From Hymenobacter sp. ISL-91 (GTDB taxonomy: Bacteria; Bacteroidota; Bacteroidia; Cytophagales; Hymenobacteraceae), in the NCBI RefSeq assembly GCF_018613725.1, contig NZ_JAGGPS010000009.1, forward strand, positions 1 through 64,000: DNA of 64,000 nt, written 5' to 3'. Within the stretch, counting starts at the first letter, position 1. Each line of letters opens with the position of its first letter. Made by a program: the position numbers and the translations under genes. The notes under the pieces were generated by a model. The model saw nothing but the letters and a program-made list of their open reading frames with translations, ran no database searches and had not been told where the DNA came from. Positions 24,696 through 33,074 of this stretch are shown piece after piece.

Positions 24696-26492
24696 GTGCA
24701 GCAACTCGAACAAAGCCTCAAAACCGCCCTCAGCGCGGCCATTCACCACGTATTCGGGGCCGATGTGCCCGCCGCGCAGCTGCCGCTGCAGGCCACCCGC
24801 AAAGATTTCGCGGGCCAGTTTACGCTCGTTACTTTCCCGCTCACCAAAACCCTGGGCAAGGGCCCCGAGCAAATCGGGCAGGCGCTGGGCGAGTACCTGC
24901 TGGCCCACGAGCCGCGGGTTTCGGGCTTCAACGTGGTGAAGGGCTTTCTCAACCTGGAAATTGCCGACAGCGAGTGGATGCGGGTGTTTGAGGCCCTGCG
25001 CCAGCGGCCGGCCGGCACGCCCGTAGCCACCGGCGGCCCGCAGCGCGTGGTAGTCGAGTACTCGTCGCCCAATACCAACAAGCCCCTTCACCTGGGCCAT
25101 TTGCGCAACAACTTTCTGGGCTACTCGGTGGCCGAAATCCTCAAAGCCACCGGCGCCGAAGTCACCAAGGCCAACCTGGTGAACGACCGGGGCATCCACA
25201 TCTGCAAATCGATGCTGGCTTACCAGTACTATGGCCAGGGCGAGACCCCGCAGAGTGCTGGCATCAAGGGCGACCACCTGGCGGGCAAGTATTACGTGCT
25301 GTTCGAGAAGCATTACCGCGAGCAGGTGCGCCAGCTCGAAAACGAGGGCGTGGCTCCCGAGGTAGCCAAAAAGAAGGCTCCGCTCATGCTCGAAGCCCAG
25401 GATATGCTCCGGGCCTGGGAAGCCCAGGATGAGGCCGTGGTCAGCCTCTGGAAGCAGATGAACGGCTGGGTGTACGAGGGCTTCGACGCCACCTACCAGA
25501 ACATCGGCGTCGATTTCGACAAGTTCTATTATGAGTCGCAAACCTACCTGCTGGGCAAGGAGCGCGTAGAAGAAGGCCTGCAGAAAGGTGTGTTTTTCAA
25601 GAAGGACGACGGTTCGGTATGGGTAGACCTGAAAGAAGAAGGTCTCGATGAGAAACTACTGCTGCGCGCCGACGGTACCAGCGTCTACATCACCCAGGAT
25701 TTGGGCACGGCCGAGCTCAAGTTCGAGCATTTCGGCTACGATTTGAGCGTGTACGTGATTGCCGACGAGCAGAACTACCACATGCAGGTGCTGCGGGCAG
25801 TGCTCCAGAAGTTGGGCAAGCCCTACGCCGACGCCATCCATCACCTCAGCTACGGCATGGTGGATTTGCCCTCGGGCAAGATGAAAAGCCGCGAAGGCAC
25901 CGTAGTCGACGCCGACGAGCTGGTGCGCGAAGTGGTGGACGCCGCCCGCGCCGCCACCCTCGAAAAGGGCAAAACCGAGGGCCTGAGCGACGACGAGCTC
26001 GAACGCCTTTACCACATGCTGGGCCTGGGCGCGCTCAAGTACTACCTGCTGAAGGTGGACCCCAAGAAGCGCATGCTCTTCAACCCCGAGGAGTCGGTGA
26101 AGCTCGAAGGCGACACCGGCCCGTTCATCCAGTACAGCCACGCCCGTATTTCCAGCATCCTGCGCAAAGCCGCCGAGCGCGGCGTAGTGGCCGGTGGCGG
26201 CTCGTTGGAAGGGGTTACTGAGCTGCAGGGCACCGAGCGGGACCTGATTCAGGAGCTGGCACGCTACGAGGTCGTGGTGGCCGAAGCCGCCCGCGTGCAG
26301 TCGCCTGCTTTGGTAGCCCAGTTCGCCTACGATGTGGCCCGCGCCTACAACCGCTTCTTCGCCGAAGTGCCCATCGTGGCCGAAGCCGACGAAACCAAGC
26401 GGGCCTTCCGCGTGGCCCTCTCGGCTCAGACTGGCCGCGCCCTCAAAACCAGCATGGGCCTGCTCGGCATCGAAGTCCCCGAGCGGATGTAA
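24696..26492 (+). CDS. argS: Arginine--tRNA ligase
   Basis: Class I aminoacyl-tRNA synthetase charging tRNA-Arg, 598 residues from GTG 24696 (MQQLEQSLKTALSAAIHHVF). An N-terminal additional domain (about 1-110) is followed by SSPNTNKPLHLGHLRNNFLG with the HIGH motif, the GMVDLPSGKMKSREGT segment standing for KMSKS, and a C-terminal anticodon-binding helical domain ending ALKTSMGLLGIEVPERM. A GTG at 24666 would add ten unconserved residues. Its promoter lies just upstream, so it is not part of the Kai operon. Confidence 0.96.
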   Translation: MQQLEQSLKTALSAAIHHVFGADVPAAQLPLQATRKDFAGQFTLVTFPLTKTLGKGPEQIGQALGEYLLAHEPRVSGFNVVKGFLNLEIADSEWMRVFEALRQRPAGTPVATGGPQRVVVEYSSPNTNKPLHLGHLRNNFLGYSVAEILKATGAEVTKANLVNDRGIHICKSMLAYQYYGQGETPQSAGIKGDHLAGKYYVLFEKHYREQVRQLENEGVAPEVAKKKAPLMLEAQDMLRAWEAQDEAVVSLWKQMNGWVYEGFDATYQNIGVDFDKFYYESQTYLLGKERVEEGLQKGVFFKKDDGSVWVDLKEEGLDEKLLLRADGTSVYITQDLGTAELKFEHFGYDLSVYVIADEQNYHMQVLRAVLQKLGKPYADAIHHLSYGMVDLPSGKMKSREGTVVDADELVREVVDAARAATLEKGKTEGLSDDELERLYHMLGLGALKYYLLKVDPKKRMLFNPEESVKLEGDTGPFIQYSHARISSILRKAAERGVVAGGGSLEGVTELQGTERDLIQELARYEVVVAEAARVQSPALVAQFAYDVARAYNRFFAEVPIVAEADETKRAFRVALSAQTGRALKTSMGLLGIEVPERM

Positions 26493-26495
26493 AAA

Positions 26496-26603
26496 GAGCC
26501 CCAGCGGGGCGATATATCGGTAGCTATGAAGAAGCTGTAAAATCCAGAGCCCCAGCGAGGCGACACCAGCCGTCGAACGATGAGTGTCGCCCCGCTGGGG
26601 CTC
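26496..26603. repeat. Long inverted repeat, family 1 (copy c)
   Basis: GAGCCCCAGCGAGGCGACAC at 26547-26566 faces GTGTCGCCCCGCTGGGGCTC at 26584-26603 with one mismatch. A further arm at 26496-26524 (AGCCCCAGCGGGGCGATATA then TCGGTAG) lacks its partner, so this copy looks truncated on one side compared with 5761-5915. It lies directly behind argS. Confidence 0.8.
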
Positions 26604-26679
26604 AAAACTACGCTTGTGCGTTGGTCGTGAAACCCCAAATTTCTGATCCCTAGAGTTTTCAACTTAAAATTTGTCCCTA

Positions 26680-27261
26680 ATGAAAAGCGTTGCCGTGTAC
26701 TGTGGCTCGGCCACCGGAACCAACCCTGCCTACCAGCAGCAGGCCGTAGAAATGGGCCGCCTGCTGGCCGAGCGCGACCTGACGCTGGTGTACGGCGGTG
26801 GCCGCGTGGGCCTGATGGGGGTGGTGGCCGACAGCGTGCTGGCCCACGGCGGCCAGGTGGTGGGCGTGATTCCCGACTTCATGATGGGCAAGGAAATTGA
26901 GCACCGGGGCCTTACGGAGCTGCACATTGTGGCCAGCATGCACGAGCGGAAGCTGCTGATGGCCGAGCGGGCCGAGGCCTTCTTGGCCATGCCCGGCGGC
27001 TACGGCACGCTCGAAGAACTGTTTGAGGTACTTACCTGGGGCCAGCTGGGCCTGCACCCCAAACCCATCGGGGTTCTGAACGTGGAGGGTTTCTACGACC
27101 ACCTGCTGCGCGCCCTCGACCACATGGCCGACGAGGGCCTGTTGCGCCGCGAAAACCGCCAGCAGCTCCTGAGCCACCCCAGCCCCGCCGCTCTGCTCGA
27201 CGCCCTGGCCGCCTACGTGCCAATTCCGGTAGAGAAGTGGCTGCGGCCCGGCGAGGAATAA
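26680..27261 (+). CDS. LOG family nucleotide phosphoribohydrolase (TIGR00730)
   Basis: A 193-residue Rossmann-fold protein of the lonely-guy family, which cleaves ribose 5-phosphate from nucleotide monophosphates, in plants from cytokinin nucleotides. MKSVAVYCGSATGTNPAY, LVYGGGRVGLMGVVAD and the diagnostic PGGYGTLEELFEVLTW (with the catalytic Arg/Glu surroundings SMHERKLLMAE) are all present. ATG 26680 is preferred over the TTG nine bases earlier. In bacteria it is thought to act in nucleotide salvage. It is a single-gene unit between two hairpin repeats. Confidence 0.92.
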   Translation: MKSVAVYCGSATGTNPAYQQQAVEMGRLLAERDLTLVYGGGRVGLMGVVADSVLAHGGQVVGVIPDFMMGKEIEHRGLTELHIVASMHERKLLMAERAEAFLAMPGGYGTLEELFEVLTWGQLGLHPKPIGVLNVEGFYDHLLRALDHMADEGLLRRENRQQLLSHPSPAALLDALAAYVPIPVEKWLRPGEE

Positions 27262-27272
27262 ACTATAAGAAC

Positions 27273-27369
27273 GTCATTCAGAGCGAAGCGAAGAATCTCG
27301 CGGTCCAAGGTAATCCTGTCGTAGGAAATTACTTTGGCCCGCGAGATTCTTCGCTTCGCTCTGAATGAC
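27273..27369. repeat. Long inverted repeat, family 3 (copy a)
   Basis: Arms of about 42 bases (27273-27314 and 27328-27369) with few mismatches; the outer part starts GTCATTCAGAGCGAAGCGAA. It separates two convergent genes, so it may terminate both. Confidence 0.8.
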
Positions 27370-27392
27370 AAACTACTTACTTAGTCATCAGC

Positions 27393-28514
27393 TCACGCAT
27401 TCACCGCTTCCGGCACGCGGTAGACCACGGCGTTGCAGTTCATGCCGGCCCCAACGGAAGCAAAAACCAGCACCTCGCCGGGTGTAATGGAGTATCCTTC
27501 GAGCTGGCCTTTGGCCAGCAGATCGAGCAGGGTAGGGATGGTGGCTACCGAGGAGTTGCCGAGCCAGGAGATGGTCATGGGCATGATGTCGGCGGGAGCG
27601 GGGGCGTCGCCGGCCAGGGCGTAGAGCCGCTTGAGGATGGCCTCGTCCATTTTGCCGTTGGCCTGATGAATGATCAGGCGGCTCATATCGGCTACCTGCA
27701 GGCCCGCTTTTTCCAGGCAGTCTTTAATGGCCTGGGGCACGGTTTTGAGGGCGTACTCGTAGAGCTTGCGGCCTTCCATCTGCAGGAAAAGCTCGGTGCC
27801 GGTGTAGGCCGGGTTGCGCGAGGTGGCCATACGCAGCAGCAGTGCCGCCTGAACCGTGTCGGAGCGCGAGCTGTGGGCTAGGATGCCCTCTGGCAGACCC
27901 GTCGCCGTGTCGGTATCGGCGGTTTCACGAGCCTCGAGCAGCACTGCGCCGGCCCCGTCGGAGTAAATCATGCTGTCGCGGTCGTGCGGGTCGCACACGC
28001 GCGAGAGGGTTTCGGCCCCGATGACGAGCACGCGCTTGGCGTCGCCGGAGCGCAGGTAATAATCGGCCTGAATGACGCCCTGCAGCCAGCCGGGGCAGCC
28101 AAAGGGTAGGTCGTAGGCCACGCAGTGCGGGTTTTGGATGCCGAGCCTGTGCTTGACGCGGGCGGCCAGGCTGGGCACGAAATCGGAGCGCCGGTTGTCG
28201 GCCGTAATGTCGCCGAAGTTGTGGGCGACCAGAATATAATCGAGCTGCTCGGGGTCGGCGGTGGGGCAGGAGGCAAACAGGTCCTGGGCGGCCAGCAGGG
28301 CCAGGTCGGAGGCCACTTGGTGGTCTTCGGCGTAGCGCCGCTCGCGGATGTCGGTAATCTGGGCGAAGCGCTCCACGATTTCGGCGCCCGGCTTGTCGAG
28401 TCGTTGGCCGTTGCCGTCGAAAAAAGCGCTGTCGATGAAAGCATCGTTGCTGACGATGCGGGCCGGGATGCAGGACCCTGTTCCGGTAATGACTGAGTGC
28501 AAAGCCTTACGCAT
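27393..28514 (-). CDS. Beta-ketoacyl-ACP synthase III family protein
   Basis: A 373-residue thiolase-fold enzyme of the FabH family. The catalytic triad is visible: Cys140 in DLPFGCPGWLQG, His in LIIHQANGKMDE and Asn in WLGNSSVATIPTLL. It starts condensation of an acyl-CoA with malonyl-ACP or catalyses a related acyl transfer. It is longer than housekeeping FabH (about 320-330) owing to extra segments around 30-60 and 190-215. It stands alone, away from other fatty-acid genes, so a specialised lipid such as a branched chain, flexirubin-like or olefin product is possible. Confidence 0.88.
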   Translation of the reverse strand: MRKALHSVITGTGSCIPARIVSNDAFIDSAFFDGNGQRLDKPGAEIVERFAQITDIRERRYAEDHQVASDLALLAAQDLFASCPTADPEQLDYILVAHNFGDITADNRRSDFVPSLAARVKHRLGIQNPHCVAYDLPFGCPGWLQGVIQADYYLRSGDAKRVLVIGAETLSRVCDPHDRDSMIYSDGAGAVLLEARETADTDTATGLPEGILAHSSRSDTVQAALLLRMATSRNPAYTGTELFLQMEGRKLYEYALKTVPQAIKDCLEKAGLQVADMSRLIIHQANGKMDEAILKRLYALAGDAPAPADIMPMTISWLGNSSVATIPTLLDLLAKGQLEGYSITPGEVLVFASVGAGMNCNAVVYRVPEAVNA

Positions 28515-28692
28515 GAGCAGGTTGGACTGAAGAAACTGATGTGCTATTCAACGAAAGTAAGCCCTTTTTAACTAGGGCTGAGCTCCGATGTTCAAAATTC
28601 CGGCTTTTATAATGGCTGATGTTGGCGGTCATCCTCACTCGAACATTCGGGAAGTTGGGTGTGTTGTCAGCCGCAAACTTCGCACTTCCCGT

Positions 28693-29301
28693 ATGAAAAC
28701 GCTACTTCTGTCCGGCCTGCTGCTTGTTGCCACGCTGGGCACGGGGGGCTGCACATCGGCCCCCGGCACCTCGCCCGTATCTGCCACTTCCCCTGTTACC
28801 CCCACTTCTATGTCCGAAACCACCGCCGCTTCCGTCTACGATTTCACCCTCAACGATATCAACGGCCAACCCGTGCCGCTGAGCCGCTACCGGGGCAAGA
28901 AGCTGCTACTCGTGAACACGGCCTCCGAGTGCGGCTACACGCCGCAGTACCAGGAGCTGGAGCAGCTTAGCCGCCAGCACGCCGACCAGGTAACGGTGCT
29001 GGGCTTTCCGGCCAACAACTTCGGCGGCCAGGAACCCGGTTCCGACGCCCAGATTGCCTCCTTCTGCGAAAAGAACTTCGGCGTTACGTTCCCGCTGTTC
29101 AGCAAGGTTTCGGTGGCCGGCCCCGATGCCGCTCCGCTTTTCCAGTACCTAGGCAGCAAGGCCCAAAATGGCGTAACCGACGAGAAGCCGAACTGGAATT
29201 TCTGCAAATACCTGATTGATGAAACCGGCCACGTGGTGGCGTTCTTTCCTTCGAAGGTGAACCCCATGGGTGAGGAACTGCTGTCGGCCATTGGCAGGTA
29301 G
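28693..29301 (+). CDS. Glutathione peroxidase-family lipoprotein
   Basis: A 202-residue thiol peroxidase. From ATG 28693 it begins MKTLLLSGLLLVATLGTGGC, a signal peptide with lipobox Cys20, then a Ser/Thr/Pro linker to about 45, then the GPx domain. NTASECGYTPQYQEL carries the peroxidatic Cys80 (cysteine, not selenocysteine), GFPANNFGGQEPGS the catalytic Gln region, and PNWNFCKYLIDETG the Trp-Asn pair. FCEKNFGVTFPLF may hold a resolving cysteine, as in thioredoxin-dependent GPx enzymes. It should reduce peroxides in the periplasm or at the membrane surface. Confidence 0.9.
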   Translation: MKTLLLSGLLLVATLGTGGCTSAPGTSPVSATSPVTPTSMSETTAASVYDFTLNDINGQPVPLSRYRGKKLLLVNTASECGYTPQYQELEQLSRQHADQVTVLGFPANNFGGQEPGSDAQIASFCEKNFGVTFPLFSKVSVAGPDAAPLFQYLGSKAQNGVTDEKPNWNFCKYLIDETGHVVAFFPSKVNPMGEELLSAIGR

Positions 29302-29304
29302 AGC

Positions 29305-29429
29305 TATCAGCACGTTGTAGGGGCGGGGCTTGTCCCCGCCCGCCGTTGAACGATTATCGTTGAACAAGTACCGCTGAAGCGGCGCGAATGGCGGGCGGGG
29401 GCAAGCCCCGCCCCTACAGCGTGCTGATA
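29305..29429. repeat. Long inverted repeat, family 2 (copy b)
   Basis: Arms of about 40 bases (29305-29344 and 29390-29429), beginning TATCAGCACG and ending CGTGCTGATA, with two small mismatched spots. The core GGGGCGGGGCTTGTCCCCGC is shared with 12098. Confidence 0.8.
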
Positions 29430-29509
29430 CCGGTTCTGGGCCCCACGCTATGCGCCGTAACGGTTCTGGTATATTCGCGGCTGTTCTACCAACTTCCCTG
29501 CTGCGCCCA

Positions 29510-30169
29510 ATGCAAACCGTTATTTTCGATATGGACGGCGTGCTCGTCGATACCGAGCCCGTACACCGCTATGCCTATTTCCGGCACTTCGATGAGTTGG
29601 GACTGGCCGTGACGGATGCCGAATACGCCACGTTCACCGGCCGCTCGACCAAGAACGTGTACCAGCACCTCAAAAGCCAGTATGGCTTAGCGCAGGAGGT
29701 GCAGGAGCTGGTGCTGGCCAAGCGGGCGCACTTCAACCGAGCTTTCGACGAGAAGCCCGACTTCGACCTGCTGCCCGGCGTGCGCGCCCTAATGGAGGAC
29801 CTGCACCGACACGGCCTAGAAATGCTGCTGGCCTCCTCGGCCTCGCACTCCACCATCGATAGGGTAATGCGGCGCTTTGCGCTGGCGCCCTATTTCAGCC
29901 ACCGCCTCAGCGGCGAGGATTTCCCGCGCTCCAAACCCGACCCGGCCATTTTCGCGCACGCCGCCGCCGTGGCCCGCTCACCCACCACCGAGTGTGTGGT
30001 TATTGAGGACTCAACCAACGGCGTAGCGGCGGCCAAGGCAGCGGGCCTGTACTGCATCGGCTACAACAGCCCGCACTCGCCCAGCCAGGATTTGCGGCGG
30101 GCCGATTTGGTAGTGGCTGATTTCGGGGAGCTGAGCGCGGCCCGGATTGCGGCGCTGGCTGTGGATTAG
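29510..30169 (+). CDS. HAD family phosphatase (beta-phosphoglucomutase-like)
   Basis: A 219-residue HAD subfamily IA protein. MQTVIFDMDGVLVDTEPVHR contains the nucleophile and acid/base aspartates, LASSASHSTID motif II, and SKPDPAIF and VIEDSTNGVAAAKAAG motifs III and IV. The four-helix cap between residues 20 and 85 is typical of beta-phosphoglucomutases and small sugar-phosphate phosphatases. The substrate is unknown. ATG 29450 would add 20 residues without conserved character. Confidence 0.88.
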   Translation: MQTVIFDMDGVLVDTEPVHRYAYFRHFDELGLAVTDAEYATFTGRSTKNVYQHLKSQYGLAQEVQELVLAKRAHFNRAFDEKPDFDLLPGVRALMEDLHRHGLEMLLASSASHSTIDRVMRRFALAPYFSHRLSGEDFPRSKPDPAIFAHAAAVARSPTTECVVIEDSTNGVAAAKAAGLYCIGYNSPHSPSQDLRRADLVVADFGELSAARIAALAVD

Positions 30170-30200
30170 GGCGTAGTTTTGTTAGGTGAGGAGCCACAAG

Positions 30201-30286
30201 CAACGATGCGCGAAGCTCCAGTTTCGCGCATCGTTGCTGACTATTAACGATTTCGTTCAACGATGCGCAAAGCTGGAGATTCGCGC
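30201..30286. repeat. Inverted repeat related to the GCGCGAA family
   Basis: A tight hairpin (CAACGATGCGCGAA with its complement at 30223-30236), followed by a second arm at 30258-30286 that can pair with 30208-30236 over 26 of 29 bases. The two foldings are mutually exclusive. It ends 14 bases before menA. Confidence 0.7.
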
Positions 30287-30300
30287 TACAGCACCCCCTC

Positions 30301-31230
30301 ATGACCTTTTCTGCTAAAGCCTGGGTTTCGGCATTTCGGCCGCGAACGTTGCCGCTGGCACTGGCTAGTATTATGGCCGGGGGCTTTCTGGCGGCCAGCC
30401 ACGGGCAGTTCCGGCCCGCGGTGGTGGCACTGGCGGCCCTTACAACCGTGCTGCTCCAGATACTGAGCAACTTGGCCAACGACTACGGCGACTCGCAGAA
30501 CGGAGCCGACAGCGTGCACCGCGAGGGGCCGCTGCGGGCCGTGCAGAGCGGCGCCATCACGCCGGCTCAGATGCGCCGGGGCATGGGGCTGTTCGGGGCC
30601 CTGTCGTTGGGGAGTGGGGTGCTACTGCTGTGGGTGGCGCTGGGCGTGGCCGGGGCCTGGGTATTCGGGGCGTTTCTGGTGCTGGGGCTGTCGGCCATCT
30701 GGGCGGCCGTCAACTACACGGCCGGCAGCAAGCCCTACGGCTACGCCGGGCTGGGCGACTTATCGGTGTTTGTGTTTTTTGGGCTGGTAGGCGTGTGCGG
30801 CACCTACTTTCTGCAGGCCTACAGCCAGGTGCCCACCGTGGCGCAGGCCCTCCCCTGGCCGGTGCTGTTGCCGGCGGCGGCGCTGGGCTGCTTCGCTACG
30901 GCCGTGCTCAACGTGAACAACATCCGCGACATCCGCTCCGATGCGCTGGCCGGCAAAATCACGATTCCGGTGCGGCTGGGGCCGGTGCGGGCCCGCCGCT
31001 ACCACTGGCTGCTGCTGGCGCTGGGCTTTGCGGCGGCCGTGCTCTACGTGGCCTTCACCTACCACTCGCCCTGGCAGTGGCTGTTTTTATTGAGCGCCCC
31101 GCTGCTACTGCGCAACGCCCGCGCCGTGTGGCAGCGCCAGGACTCCCGGCAGCTCGACCCGCTGCTCAAGCAAATGGCCCTCACCACGCTCGTTTTCACC
31201 CTGCTGTTCGGGCTGGGACAGGTGCTATAA
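30301..31230 (+). CDS. menA: 1,4-dihydroxy-2-naphthoate polyprenyltransferase
   Basis: A 309-residue UbiA-family membrane prenyltransferase that attaches the isoprenoid tail to dihydroxynaphthoate in menaquinone synthesis. The first Asp-rich motif is in NLANDYGDSQNGAD and the second in NVNNIRDIRSDALAGK; both bind the magnesium-diphosphate of the prenyl donor. About eight to nine hydrophobic helices are present, and WVSAFRPRTLPLALASIMAG is the usual MenA N-terminus. Other men genes are not in the window. Confidence 0.94.
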   Translation: MTFSAKAWVSAFRPRTLPLALASIMAGGFLAASHGQFRPAVVALAALTTVLLQILSNLANDYGDSQNGADSVHREGPLRAVQSGAITPAQMRRGMGLFGALSLGSGVLLLWVALGVAGAWVFGAFLVLGLSAIWAAVNYTAGSKPYGYAGLGDLSVFVFFGLVGVCGTYFLQAYSQVPTVAQALPWPVLLPAAALGCFATAVLNVNNIRDIRSDALAGKITIPVRLGPVRARRYHWLLLALGFAAAVLYVAFTYHSPWQWLFLLSAPLLLRNARAVWQRQDSRQLDPLLKQMALTTLVFTLLFGLGQVL

Positions 31231-31284
31231 GAGCCCGCAGCCAAGGGTGTTGGTGGAGGTTGCAGAAATCGATACCTTGGCTCC

Positions 31285-31641
31285 ATGCGCGGCCTCAACA
31301 AAGTAACGCTTATTGGTAACCTGGGCAAAGACCCCGAAGTGAACGTGCTGGAAGGCAACGTGGCCGTAGCGAAATTTTCGCTGGCCACCTCCAAAACCTG
31401 GCGCGACAAAGCCGGCCAGCGCCATACCACCACCGACTGGCACAGCGTGGTGCTGTGGCGCGGCTTGGCCGAGCTGGCCCAGGCCTACCTGCGCAAGGGC
31501 AGCCTCGTTTACCTCGAAGGCAAGCTCAAAACCCGCCATTACGACGATGCGGCCGGCCAGCGGCACTACGTGACGGAAATCATCGGCGAGCAACTGCTGA
31601 TGCTGGATAAAAAAACGGGCGAAATGCCACCACAGGCATGA
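31285..31641 (+). CDS. ssb: Short single-stranded DNA-binding protein
   Basis: A 118-residue OB-fold protein: MRGLNKVTLIGNLGKDPEVN, then FSLATSKTWRDK, TDWHSVVLWRGLAELAQAYL and LVYLEGKLKTRHYDD are the SSB core. It ends at MPPQA and lacks the acidic DDDLPF-type tip by which housekeeping SSB recruits repair proteins, so it is probably an accessory paralogue. Its stop codon overlaps the ATG of the tyrosine recombinase (ATGA), so the two are translationally coupled. This coupling suggests a joint role with single-stranded recombination sites. Confidence 0.92.
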   Translation: MRGLNKVTLIGNLGKDPEVNVLEGNVAVAKFSLATSKTWRDKAGQRHTTTDWHSVVLWRGLAELAQAYLRKGSLVYLEGKLKTRHYDDAAGQRHYVTEIIGEQLLMLDKKTGEMPPQA

Positions 31642-32723
31642 AAGCGGCCGTATCGTTGCGCCTGACGGCGGCCCGCACCGATTTCCAGGTGTTTTTTCCG
31701 TATTCCGACACTGCCGTGCGCACGGCGCTGTTGGGGGCAGGGGTGCGCTACGAAGCCGCCGCCCGCGGGTATCTGCTGCCCGCCACGCCCGCCGCCGTAG
31801 CGCCTGTGCAGGCGGCTTGCGCGGCGTTGGGCATAGCAGTGCAGGTGCCCATTGTGCCCGCGTTGGCTGCGCCCCTCCCGCCACCTACTCCGCACGAGGC
31901 CCTGCTGGCCCGCTACTGCCAGTTTATCGCCCTCAAGCGCTATAGCCCTCATACGCTAAAGAGCTACCGGGCTGCTTTTGAGAAGTTTGTAGCGCATCAT
32001 GCGCCCCGGCTGCCCCTAGAGCTGAGCAAACCCGACGTACTCGACTACTTGGCCGGATGCGTAGGGGCGGGCATTTCCGAAACCTACCAGAACCAGTTGA
32101 TTAACGCCATCAAATTTTACTATGAGCAGGTGGAGGGGCAGCCGCGGCAATACTACGCCATTCCGCGGCCCAAGCGCCCGCTCACCAACCCGAAGGTGCT
32201 GGCCGCCGAAGATGTAAAGGCCATCTTGCAGGGAACCGATAACCTCAAGCACCGCGCCATGCTCATGCTGGCTTACGGTTTGGGGCTACGCCTGGGCGAA
32301 GTGCTGGCCCTTACGCCCTCCGACATCGACAGCCAGCGCATGGCGCTATATGTGCGGGGTGGCAAGGGCAAAAAAGACCGCGACCTGCCGCTACCCGAAA
32401 CCCTGCTGCAGCTGCTGCGCGAGCAGTTCCGTCAGTTCCGGCCCCTGACGTTTCTGTTTGAGGGCCAGCAGCCCGGCGAGCCATATAGTGCGCGCAGCCT
32501 GCAACAGGTAGTGAAACAGGCGGCCCTGCGCGCCGGTATTCGCCGGCCAGTGACGCTGCACATGTTCCGGCACTCCTATGCCACTCACTTATTGGAAGCC
32601 GGTACCGATATTCGCATCATTCAGGACTTGCTGGGCCACAGCAGCATCAAAACCACCGAAATTTACACGCATGTTGCCCAACGCACCCGCCCGGCTTCCC
32701 CACTCGACAGCCTCGGCCTTTAA
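31638..32723 (+). CDS. Tyrosine recombinase next to the cassette (integron-like)
   Basis: A 361-residue site-specific recombinase. Catalytic residues are all present: Arg218 (GLGLRLGEVL), Lys243 (GGKGKKDR), His308 and Arg311 (HMFRHSYATHLL), His334 (LLGHSS) and Tyr343 (EIYTHV). The C-terminus SPLDSLGL recalls the SPLDxL ending of integron integrases, but the extra segment that IntI proteins carry before the HxxR motif is missing. About 85 residues precede the core-binding domain, a small module (FFPYSDTAVRTALLGAGVRY) found in Bacteroidota recombinases. It lies 112 bases before an AT-rich cassette with an attC-like end. Likely acts on that cassette. Confidence 0.9.
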   Translation: MKAAVSLRLTAARTDFQVFFPYSDTAVRTALLGAGVRYEAAARGYLLPATPAAVAPVQAACAALGIAVQVPIVPALAAPLPPPTPHEALLARYCQFIALKRYSPHTLKSYRAAFEKFVAHHAPRLPLELSKPDVLDYLAGCVGAGISETYQNQLINAIKFYYEQVEGQPRQYYAIPRPKRPLTNPKVLAAEDVKAILQGTDNLKHRAMLMLAYGLGLRLGEVLALTPSDIDSQRMALYVRGGKGKKDRDLPLPETLLQLLREQFRQFRPLTFLFEGQQPGEPYSARSLQQVVKQAALRAGIRRPVTLHMFRHSYATHLLEAGTDIRIIQDLLGHSSIKTTEIYTHVAQRTRPASPLDSLGL

Positions 32724-32726
32724 CTG

Positions 32727-32828
32727 GCAAGTAGCGGATAGCAGCCCAAATTCGGTATGCTATCCGCTACTCACTTGCGTACTAAGAAAAAATACCCGCT
32801 ATTCGGGCAACCGCTGAGTAGCGGGTAT
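32727..32828. other. Two hairpins between integrase and cassette (attI-like candidate)
   Basis: The 10-base sequence GTAGCGGATA or GTAGCGGGTA occurs four times: forward at 32731, inverted at 32761, inverted at about 32793 (TACCCGCTAT), forward at 32818. The first pair forms a stem of about 15 bases, the second a perfect 10-base stem (32792-32801 with 32819-32828). The first hairpin may end integrase transcription; the array may equally be recombinase binding sites beside the insertion point at 32835. Confidence 0.5.
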
Positions 32829-32867
32829 CGTAATGTTAGTGGCAATGCCAAGCCAAAACAAGGAACA

Positions 32868-33074
32868 ATGAAACCTGAATTGAAAAGGATAAGAAAAGTA
32901 GAATATGATATAGATCCAAATAGATACGAATTACGTAGTGGAAGCGAAACAAATGCTCCATTGTGTCCATATGGAAACATTTACAAATGGGTAGTATTTG
33001 ACTTAAAAGCAAATGAATATGTTAGATTTGCGAAATCTGTGTTTAAATTACTTATAAATAAAAATGGTAAATGA
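32868..33074 (+). CDS. Small unknown cassette protein
   Basis: A 68-residue basic, soluble protein (MKPELKRIRKVEYDIDPNRY at the start) without recognisable motif. It is the first gene of the cassette, starts about 30 bases after the recombination point, and its stop codon overlaps the next start (ATGA), so it is coupled to the thioredoxin-fold gene. Codon use is AT-rich like the rest of the cassette. The coupled reading frame supports a real gene. Confidence 0.6.
   Translation: MKPELKRIRKVEYDIDPNRYELRSGSETNAPLCPYGNIYKWVVFDLKANEYVRFAKSVFKLLINKNGK

Noticed and set aside
31638..32723. Canonical integron integrase IntI
   Set aside because: The insertion typical of IntI before the HxxR motif is absent and an extra N-terminal module is present; only the C-terminal SPLDSL ending fits. 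Called integron-like instead.
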